A stretch of DNA of 64,000 nucleotides from positions 293,645 to 357,644 of the forward strand of contig NZ_VTYQ01000007.1 in NCBI RefSeq assembly GCF_013113835.1, given 5' to 3'. The DNA comes from Vibrio sp. RE88. GTDB taxonomy: Bacteria; Pseudomonadota; Gammaproteobacteria; Enterobacterales; Vibrionaceae. Positions 8,915 to 17,827 of this stretch are shown one piece after another (within the stretch, counting starts at the first letter, position 1; every line of letters starts with the position of its first letter). Both the position numbers and the translations under genes were made by a program. Under the pieces are notes generated by a model, which saw only the letters and a list, made by a program, of their open reading frames with translations, did not search any database and had not been told where the DNA came from.

Positions 8915-8952
8915 CAAAATAAAGCTCCGGAATTTTACTCTTATTCCGGAGC
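8915..8952 (-). terminator. Inverted repeat between ffh and rpsP: ffh terminator, possibly overlapping the rpsP promoter
   Basis: GCTCCGGAAT at 8924-8933 and ATTCCGGAGC at 8943-8952 form a perfect 10-bp stem with a nine-base loop. On the minus strand it is followed by TTTATTTT, so it can end ffh transcription. The same bases hold a -10-like TAAAAT 16 bases after TTGCAT, followed by a GC-rich discriminator, so the rpsP promoter may be embedded in it. Confidence 0.6.
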
Positions 8953-9046
8953 AATGCAAGGTATTTAGCTACTTTTTCACCAACATAAAACGAGATCTAA
9001 GTTTGTGACCTAGCTAACACCTTGAAATTTTTATCGCAGGGGAATT

Positions 9047-10438
9047 TTAACGCCCAAATGGGTTGAAGCCACCGCCTCCACCCATACCGCCCATGCCACC
9101 CATCATGCCTTGCATGTTGCGCATCATGCCTTTCATTCCACCCTTCTGCATTTTCTTCATCATCTTCTGCATCTGAGTGAATTGCTTGAGCAGGCGGTTA
9201 ACATCCTGAACCTGAGTACCAGAACCCGCAGCAATACGTTTCTTACGCGAGCCTTTAATCAACTCAGGACGTTGGCGTTCTTTCATGGTCATGGAATTGA
9301 TGATGGCTTCCATTTGCTTAAACATCTTGTCGTCGACTTTGTCTTTGACGTTGTCTGGCAAATTGCTCATGCCTGGCAGCTTATCCATCATGCCCATCAT
9401 GCCGCCCATGTTCTGCATCTGACCAAGTTGTTCACGGAAGTCTTCAAGGTCGAAGCCTTTCTTCTCTTTAAACTTCTTCGCCAGCTTCTCTGCTTTCTCA
9501 GTATCAACATTACGTTGTAGATCTTCGATAAGCGACAGTACGTCCCCCATACCAAGAATACGTGAAGCAACGCGATCAGGGTGGAATGGTTCTAGTGCAT
9601 CGGTTTTCTCACCGACACCCAAGAATTTAATTGGTTTACCTGTGATATGACGAACCGAAAGTGCTGCACCACCACGTGCATCACCATCGACCTTGGTTAG
9701 GATCACACCCGTCAGTGGTAACGCATCGCCAAACGCTTTCGCTGTGTTTGCGGCATCCTGACCTGTCATTGCATCGACAACAAACAGAGTTTCAACAGGA
9801 TCAATTGCAGAGTGAAGCTCTTGGATCTCACCCATCATCTGCTCATCAATCGCTAGGCGACCCGCTGTATCGACAAGAAGAACGTCATAGAATTTCTTCT
9901 TCGCATGGTCTATTGCAGCATTGGCAATATCAATCGGCTTTTGATCAGGCGAAGATGGGAAGAAATCGACACCAATGTCTGAAGCCAGCGTTTCTAGCTG
10001 TTTGATCGCCGCTGGGCGATAAACGTCCGCAGAGACAACTAAGACTTTTTTCTTGTCTCTCTCTTTTAACAGCTTAGAAAGCTTGCCAACCGAGGTAGTT
10101 TTACCCGCACCTTGCAAACCTGCCATAAGGATCACAGCTGGCGGCTGTGCCGCAAGGTTTAAAGCCTCATTGGATTCACCCATTACGGCTTCAAGTTCAG
10201 ATTGAACAATCTTAATGAACTCTTGGCCAGGCGTTAGAGACTTAGATACCTCTACACCTACAGCACCTTCTTTTACGCGTTTAACAAAATCACGTACAAC
10301 CGGAAGAGCTACGTCGGCTTCAAGCAGCGCCATGCGCACTTCACGCAAAGTGTCTTTTATATTGTCTTCGGTCAAACGACCTTTACCGCTGATATTCTTC
10401 AGCGTTTTGGATAATCGATCCGTTAAATTCTCAAACAT
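9047..10438 (-). CDS. ffh: Signal recognition particle protein Ffh (SRP54)
   Basis: GTPase that with 4.5S RNA delivers nascent membrane proteins to FtsY. NG domain has GLQGAGKTT (G1, near residue 105), DTAGR (G3) and TKVDGDARGG (G4). The C-terminal M domain is methionine-rich with the RNA-binding helix region (IAAGSGTQVQDVNRLLKQF) and ends in a Gly/Met tail. I use the ATG at 10438 (MFENLTDRLSK), preceded by AAAGAGA; longer in-frame starts add nine non-conserved residues. 463 residues. Divergent from ypjD. Confidence 0.97.
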   Translation of the reverse strand: MFENLTDRLSKTLKNISGKGRLTEDNIKDTLREVRMALLEADVALPVVRDFVKRVKEGAVGVEVSKSLTPGQEFIKIVQSELEAVMGESNEALNLAAQPPAVILMAGLQGAGKTTSVGKLSKLLKERDKKKVLVVSADVYRPAAIKQLETLASDIGVDFFPSSPDQKPIDIANAAIDHAKKKFYDVLLVDTAGRLAIDEQMMGEIQELHSAIDPVETLFVVDAMTGQDAANTAKAFGDALPLTGVILTKVDGDARGGAALSVRHITGKPIKFLGVGEKTDALEPFHPDRVASRILGMGDVLSLIEDLQRNVDTEKAEKLAKKFKEKKGFDLEDFREQLGQMQNMGGMMGMMDKLPGMSNLPDNVKDKVDDKMFKQMEAIINSMTMKERQRPELIKGSRKKRIAAGSGTQVQDVNRLLKQFTQMQKMMKKMQKGGMKGMMRNMQGMMGGMGGMGGGGGFNPFGR

Positions 10439-10643
10439 CTTAGTCTCTTTACCTGAGCGACTCACAGTGTAGTCGCCCTAAAATGACGACAAATTATTGT
10501 GAGTATACCTTAGCCAGTCCTCGCTTTGCACTGCCGTGATAACATTTGATCTCTCCCGTGACACAAATCAGGGAGATAAGTCATAGCCCAAGCTGTTGAT
10601 GCAAGGTATAATTTGTTAAAAATCCACCAGATCTTAGAGAAGA

Positions 10644-11438
10644 ATGGACAACTTAATCGCCGTTGCTGCTGCAATACTCTATTTCTTAGCAATAGCAACC
10701 ATAGTACCGGGGCTTGTACATCAAACAGGGATCCGAGCAAAAACTGTCTTGATCAGTGCTTTCTTAGCGCTCGCTTTTCATGCCTGGTTATTAAGTGATT
10801 TGATTATTGAAGGATCAGGGCAGAATTTGAGTATCCTCAATGTCGCTTCCTTGATCAGTTTTATTATTTCTCTGGTTTTAAGTCTGGCGATGCTACGAAC
10901 ACGACTGTGGTTTCTTCTGCCCGTGGTATATAGCTTTGCGGCAATCAACTTATCTGCAGCCGCTTTCTTACCCAGTACGTTTATTACTCATTTAGAGCAA
11001 GATCCAAAACTGCTGATCCACATTTCTCTGGCACTTTTCTCATACTCAACGCTGACCATTGGTGCTCTTTATGCTCTGCAACTGGCTTGGTTAGATCACA
11101 AATTAAAAACCAAAAAAGCCTTAGTGATTAACCCGAACCTACCACCATTGCTGATGGTCGAGCGACAACTCTTTAAGATCATCTTGGTTGGCAACCTGCT
11201 GCTAACCGGCACCTTGCTCACTGGCTTTATTTTTGTGCAAGATATGTTTGCTCAAGGAAAAGCGCACAAAGGCATCTTGTCCTTTATTGCCTGGGTGGTG
11301 TACTCCATTCTGCTCTGGGGTCACTATCAGAAAGGATGGCGGGGTCGGAAAGTGACTTGGTTTGCCGTTGCCGGAGCGACTTTGCTAACACTGGCTTATT
11401 TTGGCAGCCGCTTTGTTCGCGAGATCATTCTTAACTAA
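10644..11438 (+). CDS. ypjD: Inner-membrane protein YpjD, CcsA-like cytochrome c assembly fold
   Basis: A 264-residue polytopic membrane protein with about eight hydrophobic segments, matching the YpjD/CcsA family (HemX-like), always found beside ffh and corB in gamma-proteobacteria. The late core motif FIFVQDMFAQGKAHKGILSFIAWVVYSILLWGHY, read in parts, shows the conserved His of the family. Exact role is not established; a part in haem handling or in CorB function is only suggested by context. Start ATG follows AGAGAAG. Confidence 0.88.
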   Translation: MDNLIAVAAAILYFLAIATIVPGLVHQTGIRAKTVLISAFLALAFHAWLLSDLIIEGSGQNLSILNVASLISFIISLVLSLAMLRTRLWFLLPVVYSFAAINLSAAAFLPSTFITHLEQDPKLLIHISLALFSYSTLTIGALYALQLAWLDHKLKTKKALVINPNLPPLLMVERQLFKIILVGNLLLTGTLLTGFIFVQDMFAQGKAHKGILSFIAWVVYSILLWGHYQKGWRGRKVTWFAVAGATLLTLAYFGSRFVREIILN

Positions 11439-11560
11439 TTGATATTCAAAGGTGCATAGACTGCACCTTTCTTTTACAATACTTCGCCCGATACCTGAGA
11501 TTGACTTAGCGCTTTTGTTAGGTCATAAATTAATCAAACATCAAAAGGAAAAGATAAGTT

Positions 11561-12835
11561 TTGGACGACATATCAACGGGTCTCTTGTTTGCGCTACTCG
11601 CGTGTCTGATTGTTATTTCAGGATATTTCTCAGGTTCAGAAACCGGCATGATGGCTCTGAATCGCTACCGTCTCAAACACCTTGCGAATAATGGGCATAA
11701 AGGCGCTAAACGCGTCGAAAAGCTATTGGATCGCCCAGATCGTTTGATTGGTTTGATTCTCATTGGCAATAACCTCGTCAATATTCTCGCCTCAGCAATC
11801 GCGACTATTCTCGGAATGCGCTTATACGGTGATATCGGGGTTGCCATTGCAACGGGTGCGCTAACAATGGTGATCCTCGTTTTCGCAGAGGTAACACCAA
11901 AAACGCTGGCAGCACTCTACCCCGAGCGCGTTTCCTACGCGAGCAGTATCCTTCTCAGCATCTTGATGAAGTTACTGTCACCACTAGTGATGCTGGTTAA
12001 CTTCATTACTAATGGCTTTATACGCTTGCTTGGCATTCGGGCTAATCACGGTGGTGATGATCATCTTAGTTCAGAAGAACTGCGTACAGTCGTTAACGAA
12101 GCCGGTAGCCTGATCCCAAGACGCCACCAGGATATGTTGATTTCCATCCTTGACCTTGAGCATGTCACCGTTAATGACATCATGGTGCCGAGAAACGAAA
12201 TCACAGGCATCGATATTAATGATGACTGGAAGTCTATTGTCCGCCAGCTGACCCACTCTCCTCATGGTCGCGTCGTGTTATACCGCGACCAGATTGACGA
12301 AGTCGTCGGTATGCTGCGCTTACGTGAATCTTACCGACTGATGCTGGAAAAAAACGAGTTTAACAAAGAGACTCTACTCAGAGCCGCAGACGAAGTTTAC
12401 TTTATTCCAGAAGGCACTCCGCTCAATATTCAGCTGTTGAAGTTTCAACGTAATAAAGAACGTATCGGACTTATCGTCAACGAATACGGTGACATCATAG
12501 GCTTGATTACACTGGAAGATATTCTTGAAGAGATTGTTGGCGAATTCACCACTTCGATTGCACCAAGTTTATCCGAAGAAATCACCCCACAAGGTGATGG
12601 CAGTTTCTTAATTGAGGGCAGTGCAAATATTCGCGATATCAACAAAGGGTTAATGTGGAAGCTACCAACTGACGGTCCTCGCACATTGAATGGTTTGATC
12701 CTTGAGCATTTAGAGGATATTCCTGAAAGCCACCTGAGCGTTCAAGTGTCAGGGCACCCAATGGAAATCGTCGAGTTAGAAGAGAACCGTATTAAGCTGG
12801 TCAAGGTGTTTCCAAGTAACGCCAAAGAAAGTTAA
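11561..12835 (+). CDS. corB: CNNM/CorC-family transporter (CorB/YfjD type)
   Basis: Inner-membrane protein of the HlyC/CorC family, linked to magnesium and cobalt efflux. Domains in order: DUF21/CNNM with four hydrophobic segments (about 1-180; GYFSGSETGMMALNRYRL marks the first), a CBS pair (about 190-330; NDIMVPRNEI and LIVNEYGDIIGLITLEDI), and a C-terminal CorC_HlyC domain (about 345-424). 424 residues. The start appears to be TTG 11561, with AAGGAAAAG about ten bases upstream; no ATG gives the full first helix. Confidence 0.9.
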   Translation: MDDISTGLLFALLACLIVISGYFSGSETGMMALNRYRLKHLANNGHKGAKRVEKLLDRPDRLIGLILIGNNLVNILASAIATILGMRLYGDIGVAIATGALTMVILVFAEVTPKTLAALYPERVSYASSILLSILMKLLSPLVMLVNFITNGFIRLLGIRANHGGDDHLSSEELRTVVNEAGSLIPRRHQDMLISILDLEHVTVNDIMVPRNEITGIDINDDWKSIVRQLTHSPHGRVVLYRDQIDEVVGMLRLRESYRLMLEKNEFNKETLLRAADEVYFIPEGTPLNIQLLKFQRNKERIGLIVNEYGDIIGLITLEDILEEIVGEFTTSIAPSLSEEITPQGDGSFLIEGSANIRDINKGLMWKLPTDGPRTLNGLILEHLEDIPESHLSVQVSGHPMEIVELEENRIKLVKVFPSNAKES

Positions 12836-12858
12836 TAAATAGCAGAACATAAAATAAT

Positions 12859-12886
12859 AAAGCCTTGGCAATGCCAAGGCTTTTTT
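12859..12886. terminator. Bidirectional terminator between corB and rpoS
   Basis: AAAGCCTTGGC and GCCAAGGCTTT pair around a two- to four-base loop, with TTTTTT on the plus strand and a T-rich stretch on the minus strand. It lies between the convergent corB and rpoS genes and can serve both. Confidence 0.85.
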
Positions 12887-12903
12887 CTTTACTTAAGAAG
12901 TAC

Positions 12904-13887
12904 TTACTCTTCGTTCATGCTGAACAGGCTTTCCATATTCAGACCCTGTTTGATCAGGATCTCTCTTAAACGGCGTAGGCCTTCAACCTGAATCTGACGA
13001 ACACGTTCACGAGTTAGGTTAATTTCACGTCCTACTTCTTCCAGTGTTGACGGCTCGTAACCCAACAATCCAAAACGACGTGCTAAGACTTCTTTCTGCT
13101 TAGGATTCAGTTCATCCAGCCAATGGATCAATGAAGACTTGATATCATCGTCTTGAGTCGACACTTCAGGATCTGAGTTGTTCACATCTGGAATGATATC
13201 CAGCAGTGCTTTTTCACCATCACCACCGATAGGGGTATCTACAGAACTAATTCGTTCGTTGAGGCGTAGCATCTTGCTGACATCGTCGACTGGCTTGTCG
13301 AGTTGCGTAGCAATCTCTTCTGCCGTTGGTTCGTGGTCCAGCTTCTGTGATAGCTCACGAGCAGTACGCAGATAGATGTTCAGCTCTTTGACCACATGAA
13401 TCGGCAAACGTATGGTGCGAGTTTGATTCATCAAAGCACGTTCAATCGTTTGGCGGATCCACCAAGTAGCATAGGTCGAGAATCGGAACCCTCTCTCTGG
13501 GTCAAACTTTTCAACCGCGCGAATCAAGCCCAAGTTGCCTTCTTCAATCAGATCAAGCAGAGCAAGCCCACGGTTGCTGTATCGACGGGAAATTTTCACC
13601 ACTAAGCGAAGATTACTTTCAATCATACGTTTACGCGCAGCTTCGTCACCTCTTAGGGCACGGCGGGCGTACAAAACTTCTTCTTCTGCGGTGAGTAGTG
13701 GAGAGAAACCAATTTCTCCCAAGTAAAGTTGAGTGGCATCCAAGCTTTTCGTGGAAGCGTCAAACTCCTCTTTGACGTCCTCTGCTTGAGTGCGGTTGGC
13801 GGTAGTGAGTCCATTTGCCTGAACTGATTCCATTGTTGGTTCAAGTTCGAACTCTTCGACTTTCGTTGCTGTATTGCTGATACTCAT
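12904..13887 (-). CDS. rpoS: RNA polymerase sigma factor RpoS (sigma-38)
   Basis: Stationary-phase and general-stress sigma factor. Regions can be followed: 1.2 (LDATQLYLGEIGFSPLLTAEEE), 2 (SNLRLVVKISRRYSNRGLALLDLIEEGNLGLIRAVEKF read in parts, then FSTYATWWIRQTIERAL), 3, and 4.2 (STLEEVGREINLTRERVRQIQVEGLRRLRE). The region 2.4-3.0 Lys typical of RpoS (HVVKELN) is present. 327 residues, normal for Vibrio. GGGGGAGG is a strong binding site six bases before the ATG. nlpD lies upstream; by analogy with E. coli the main promoter would be inside nlpD. Confidence 0.97.
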   Translation of the reverse strand: MSISNTATKVEEFELEPTMESVQANGLTTANRTQAEDVKEEFDASTKSLDATQLYLGEIGFSPLLTAEEEVLYARRALRGDEAARKRMIESNLRLVVKISRRYSNRGLALLDLIEEGNLGLIRAVEKFDPERGFRFSTYATWWIRQTIERALMNQTRTIRLPIHVVKELNIYLRTARELSQKLDHEPTAEEIATQLDKPVDDVSKMLRLNERISSVDTPIGGDGEKALLDIIPDVNNSDPEVSTQDDDIKSSLIHWLDELNPKQKEVLARRFGLLGYEPSTLEEVGREINLTRERVRQIQVEGLRRLREILIKQGLNMESLFSMNEE

Positions 13888-13913
13888 AGCGCCTCCCCCT
13901 GGCGAGCTAGCAA

Positions 13914-13934
13914 GACATTACTACTTCTAATGTC
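13914..13934 (-). promoter_or_regulatory. Hairpin in the rpoS 5' leader
   Basis: GACATTA at 13914-13920 and TAATGTC at 13928-13934 form a 7-bp stem with a seven-base loop, in the 66-base nlpD-rpoS spacer. A second 4-bp CGCC/GGCG stem just before the start holds the Shine-Dalgarno sequence in its loop. Translational control of rpoS by leader structure is known in E. coli; here it is inferred only. Confidence 0.4.
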
Positions 13935-13953
13935 GCTATTTACCTATTAAGTA

Positions 13954-14865
13954 TTAGGGTAAGTAGCGTTTTGGATTCACTGACTTACCTTGATAGCGAA
14001 TTTCAAAGTGTAGACGAACACTGTTGGTTCCAGAACTGCCCATCGTTGCGATTTTCTGGCCTGCTTTTACACTTTGTCCTTCGTGTACGAGCAACCGTTC
14101 ATTATGCGCATAAGCACTGAGGTAGTTATCGTTATGTTTGATAATCACGAGATTACCATAACCGCGCAGCGCGTTACCCGAATAAACAACGGTGCCATTA
14201 GCTGTAGACGTTATCGGCTGACCTCGCTGTCCTGCAATGTCGATGCCTTTATTCCCTTGATCTCCAGCTGAGAAGTTTTTGATTACCCTCCCTTTGGTTG
14301 GCCATAACCATTTAGAGATTTTCTCATTCTTTGGTTTAGAGCTACTGACCGATTTGTTAACGTTTTGTTTACTTTTAGAACCAACATACTCCTTTGATTT
14401 TGATTGATCAACCTTCTTAACTGGATCTTTTTTAACCGATTTTTGTTTATTTTGCGCGCTTTGCGCGCTAATTGCTTGATTCGAGTTTTTACTCGATTTT
14501 ACAGATGGTGTTGATGCCGCTGCGACAACAACAGGTGCAGATACCGCACCCGCGCCTGTACCACCGTACGCTGGTGGGTTATATGCAGGTTGCCAAAGTT
14601 TTAGTTTTTGACCAGGAAAGATGGTGTATGGCGCCGTTAAGCCATTGTAACGAATGATATCTTTTACATCTTTATCTGTGACGTACGCAATAAAGTAAAG
14701 CGTGTCACCTTTCTTGACCTGATAGTAACTGCCTCGATAGCTGCCACGTGAGATAGAGCTGTAGTCTTTGTTAAGACCTGAAACTGGCGCGGGGGAATGA
14801 GCAGCACATCCAATCAGTATGCTACTTAAGGCCACAACAGGAATAAACTTAGACCAACACTTCAT
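13954..14865 (-). CDS. nlpD: Lipoprotein NlpD, LytM-type activator of amidases
   Basis: Outer-membrane lipoprotein that activates AmiC-type amidases at the division septum. The signal peptide ends in a lipobox with Cys20 (ILIGC). A LysM domain (about 48-92: YQVKKGDTLYFIAY) binds peptidoglycan, a Ser/Lys-rich linker follows, and the C-terminal M23/LytM domain (about 190-303) is degenerate: the first zinc His is replaced in GNKGIDIAGQRG while LHFEIR remains. Loss of catalysis fits an activator. 303 residues. Starts two bases after the pcm stop. Confidence 0.94.
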   Translation of the reverse strand: MKCWSKFIPVVALSSILIGCAAHSPAPVSGLNKDYSSISRGSYRGSYYQVKKGDTLYFIAYVTDKDVKDIIRYNGLTAPYTIFPGQKLKLWQPAYNPPAYGGTGAGAVSAPVVVAAASTPSVKSSKNSNQAISAQSAQNKQKSVKKDPVKKVDQSKSKEYVGSKSKQNVNKSVSSSKPKNEKISKWLWPTKGRVIKNFSAGDQGNKGIDIAGQRGQPITSTANGTVVYSGNALRGYGNLVIIKHNDNYLSAYAHNERLLVHEGQSVKAGQKIATMGSSGTNSVRLHFEIRYQGKSVNPKRYLP

Positions 14866-14867
14866 AG

Positions 14868-15494
14868 TTAAGCAAGTTCACCAGCGATCAGGGGAACAAA
14901 ACGTACATCTTCGATAATTTGGGATAAAAACTCATCGCCCTGACGGGTAATTTTCAGTAACTGCTGGACACCCTCACCGACTGGAATCACCAGAATACCT
15001 CCTTCCGAGAGCTGTTCAAGCAATACAGGAGGAACGGAAGCTGCTGCAGCGGTGACAATAATTGCGTCAAATGGTCCTTTCACGGCCCAGCCCTGCCACC
15101 CATCTCCATGTTTCGTCGACACATTGTAAATATCCAACTGCTTAAGGCGGCGCTTTGCTTCCCACTGGAGAGACTTGATGCGCTCTATCGAGTAAACATG
15201 TTCCACCAGCTGAGCCAGTACAGCCGTCTGATAACCAGAGCCCGTCCCCACCTCTAAGACTTTGCTTGTCGAGCGAAGTTCAAGCATTTCCGTCATCTTA
15301 GCAACAATATAGGGCTGAGAGATGGTCTGCCCCTGACCGATGGGTAACGCGTTGTTGTCATACGCTTGATGTACCATCGCCTGAGAAACAAACCGTTCTC
15401 GCGGCAAAGCATAAATTGCCTTGATCACGTTTTGATCCTGAATGCCGCTGGCGACCAGAAAGTCGATCAATCTATCGGCATGTGGATTCGTCAT
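14868..15494 (-). CDS. pcm: Protein-L-isoaspartate O-methyltransferase
   Basis: Uses SAM to methylate isoaspartyl residues as the first step of their repair in the cytosol. The class I methyltransferase motif I, VLEVGTGSGYQTAVLA, is near residue 80; upstream the PIGQGQTISQPYIVA segment is characteristic of Pcm. 208 residues, normal. Sits between surE (two bases upstream) and nlpD as in E. coli, in a stationary-phase survival operon. Confidence 0.97.
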   Translation of the reverse strand: MTNPHADRLIDFLVASGIQDQNVIKAIYALPRERFVSQAMVHQAYDNNALPIGQGQTISQPYIVAKMTEMLELRSTSKVLEVGTGSGYQTAVLAQLVEHVYSIERIKSLQWEAKRRLKQLDIYNVSTKHGDGWQGWAVKGPFDAIIVTAAAASVPPVLLEQLSEGGILVIPVGEGVQQLLKITRQGDEFLSQIIEDVRFVPLIAGELA

Positions 15495-15496
15495 TC

Positions 15497-16255
15497 TTAC
15501 TTGTCCTTCAACCAGTTATCCATACTGCGTAACGACTCATGAGCCGTCAGGTCTACTTGTAGCGGAGTCAGTGAAACAAAGCCCTGCTCGATGGCATAGA
15601 AATCCGTACCTTCTCCAGCGTCTTGCTCCTTGCCCGGAGGCCCTAACCAATAAATATCATGACCTCGAGGATCTTGCTGCTTGATCATCGCTTCCGCGTG
15701 ATGGCGCGCACCTAACCGGGTGACACTGATACCTTTCAGCGCATCTGATGGCAGATCGGGAATATTGATATTTAATAATCGATTGGTTGGTATCGGAGTC
15801 GCAAGGTGCTGCTCGACAATATCTCTTGCGATATGAGCAGCCGTTGCAAAGTGAGTTTTACCAACCAAAGAAAAGGCTATCGACTGAACCCCAAGGAAAT
15901 GCCCTTCCATTGCAGCGGCCACCGTACCGGAATAAAGCACATCATCGCCCAAGTTGGCACCGTGATTAATGCCCGTCAGAACCAAATCCGGAAGGTCATC
16001 TTTCATTAACTCATTTAGTGCAAAGTGCACACAATCGGTAGGTGTTCCCTGAACAGAATATATACCTGCCGATAACTCTTTGACACGCAGAGGCTGTTCA
16101 AGCGTGAGTGAGTTTGATGCACCAGAGCGATTTCGGTCAGGCGCCACAATGGTAATCTCGGCAAGATCGCCCAATGCTTCAGCCAGAGCATGAATCCCTT
16201 CAGCATGCACTCCATCATCGTTACTTAATAATATTTTCAGTGCTTTCTCACTCAT
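15497..16255 (-). CDS. surE: 5'/3'-nucleotidase SurE
   Basis: Divalent-metal nucleotidase/exopolyphosphatase of stationary-phase survival. The metal-binding motif ILLSNDDGVHAEGI starts at residue 8 and the second metal/substrate segments are SVQGTPTDCVHFAL and GINHGANLGDD. 252 residues, normal. Its ATG overlaps the truD stop by four bases (ATGA), so the two are translationally coupled. Confidence 0.97.
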   Translation of the reverse strand: MSEKALKILLSNDDGVHAEGIHALAEALGDLAEITIVAPDRNRSGASNSLTLEQPLRVKELSAGIYSVQGTPTDCVHFALNELMKDDLPDLVLTGINHGANLGDDVLYSGTVAAAMEGHFLGVQSIAFSLVGKTHFATAAHIARDIVEQHLATPIPTNRLLNINIPDLPSDALKGISVTRLGARHHAEAMIKQQDPRGHDIYWLGPPGKEQDAGEGTDFYAIEQGFVSLTPLQVDLTAHESLRSMDNWLKDK

Positions 16256-17298
16256 TCGTAGCTGCGCTCCACTTCCTGTTCCTGAATCAACTCACGAATG
16301 ATTGCGGTGGCGAAGCAGCCGGCATCCAAAGAGAATCGCAGTGTGATCGCGTCCTGCTCAACACTCCAAGAGAGACCCTGAGGTTTTAGCGCGACAGGAC
16401 GGCGGTCATGACGCATACGATTTCCGCGAATCAGGGCCATCAAGTCAGGCTCCGCATCCAGGTGGGGCTGTTCCAAAGCCAGCGCCTTCTCTGTAGTAGG
16501 CAGAGCATTGTCACCCGCCATCGCTGCCGTTATCTGAGCATCGCCTTGCTTAACGGTCTCGTTAAGTTTTGTCAGTGCTTCTGATTCAGCAATGACAACC
16601 CCTTCAGAAGCTTGAATACAATCACCTTCAACAACCAGATTAAACACGTCTTGTTCAATGCGTTGTGACACTATATTGTTGAAGATCCACGAGCGTGCTG
16701 CCGAAAGATACAAGCTTCTTTTATTTTGGTTTCGAGTGCGCACATTCTCACGGCCCCAACGTCTTGCTTCATTGAGATTGTTACCGTTGTTCCCGAAACG
16801 CTGACTTCCAAAATAATTTGGAACACCGTGTTGGCGGATGGATTCCAGTCGCACAACTACATCTTCGACATCACTTACTTCTGTCAACGTGATGATAAAA
16901 TCGTTTCCGATTGAGTCACCTGGGCGTAATTTTTTGTTGTGGCGGCTGGTTTCAACAATCTCAATACTTGGATGTTGACTGAGAAACGCTCTGAAATCAG
17001 GAGTATCCCCTTTAGGCAGGTGAACACTTAGCCACTGCTCAGTCACAGCATGACGATCTTTTAAACCAGCCCAGCTGACATCTTTCGATTTCACGCCGCA
17101 GGCTTTCGCCAGCTCATTCGCAACGAAGCTGGTGTTCTCTCCCGTCTTACGGATGCGCACCATCAGATGCTCTCCTTCGCCCGTAAAGGCAAAGCCAAGA
17201 TCCTCGTTAACCTGAAAATGCTGCGGCTGGGCTTTCAACTTCCCCGTGGCTTGAGGTTTTCCATTCAAATAGGCAAGTGAAGATAGAATGTCAGTCAT
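16252..17298 (-). CDS. truD: tRNA pseudouridine(13) synthase TruD
   Basis: Makes pseudouridine 13 in tRNA-Glu. The catalytic Asp lies in the motif KDVSWAGLKDRHAVTEQW near residue 80, followed by the characteristic GVPNYFGSQRFG near 160 and a C-terminal RRPVALKPQGL segment. 348 residues, normal. It overlaps surE by four bases and follows ispF after 46 bases. Confidence 0.96.
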   Translation of the reverse strand: MTDILSSLAYLNGKPQATGKLKAQPQHFQVNEDLGFAFTGEGEHLMVRIRKTGENTSFVANELAKACGVKSKDVSWAGLKDRHAVTEQWLSVHLPKGDTPDFRAFLSQHPSIEIVETSRHNKKLRPGDSIGNDFIITLTEVSDVEDVVVRLESIRQHGVPNYFGSQRFGNNGNNLNEARRWGRENVRTRNQNKRSLYLSAARSWIFNNIVSQRIEQDVFNLVVEGDCIQASEGVVIAESEALTKLNETVKQGDAQITAAMAGDNALPTTEKALALEQPHLDAEPDLMALIRGNRMRHDRRPVALKPQGLSWSVEQDAITLRFSLDAGCFATAIIRELIQEQEVERSYE

Positions 17299-17344
17299 AA
17301 TGTTACCGTTACCCCTTTAAGCGATAGTCACCAAGGCGTAGTTT

Positions 17345-17824
17345 TTATTGTTGTTTTATAAGTAATACGACCGCTTCGGTCGCAATACCTTCTTTGCGGC
17401 CAGTGAAACCAAGGCGCTCAGTCGTTGTCGCTTTGACATTCACATTGCCAATATCCGTTTCAAGATCTTGTGCAATCACTTCACACATCGCCGTGATATG
17501 CGGGGCCATTTTGGGTGCTTGAGCCATAATGGTGACGTCCGCATTTCCCAGTATATACCCTTGTTCTTTCACTCTGCGGTACACGTCGCGCAGCAAATCC
17601 CGGCTGTCCGCCCCTTTCCATTCATCATCGGTATCAGGAAAGTGACGACCAATATCACCCGCTGCAATGGCTCCGAGTAACGCGTCACATAGAGCATGCA
17701 GAGCAACATCTCCATCTGAGTGAGCGATCAGCCCCTGCTCATACGGTACAGAAACACCACCTATAATTACCGGACCTTCGCCACCAAATTTGTGAACGTC
17801 GAAGCCGTGACCAATACGAATCAT
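17345..17824 (-). CDS. ispF: 2-C-methyl-D-erythritol 2,4-cyclodiphosphate synthase
   Basis: Fifth step of the MEP isoprenoid pathway: releases CMP and forms the cyclic diphosphate. Zinc ligands are in GHGFDVHKF (residues 5-13) and the second His in HSDGDVALHALCDALLGA; TTERLGFTGR binds the nucleotide. 159 residues, normal. Three bases separate it from ispD. Confidence 0.97.
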   Translation of the reverse strand: MIRIGHGFDVHKFGGEGPVIIGGVSVPYEQGLIAHSDGDVALHALCDALLGAIAAGDIGRHFPDTDDEWKGADSRDLLRDVYRRVKEQGYILGNADVTIMAQAPKMAPHITAMCEVIAQDLETDIGNVNVKATTTERLGFTGRKEGIATEAVVLLIKQQ

Positions 17825-17827
17825 GAT

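Noticed and set aside
9110..9520. 136-codon plus-strand frame rich in His and Leu opposite ffh
   Set aside because: Antisense shadow of the methionine/glycine-rich M domain of ffh; composition follows from the complementary codons.
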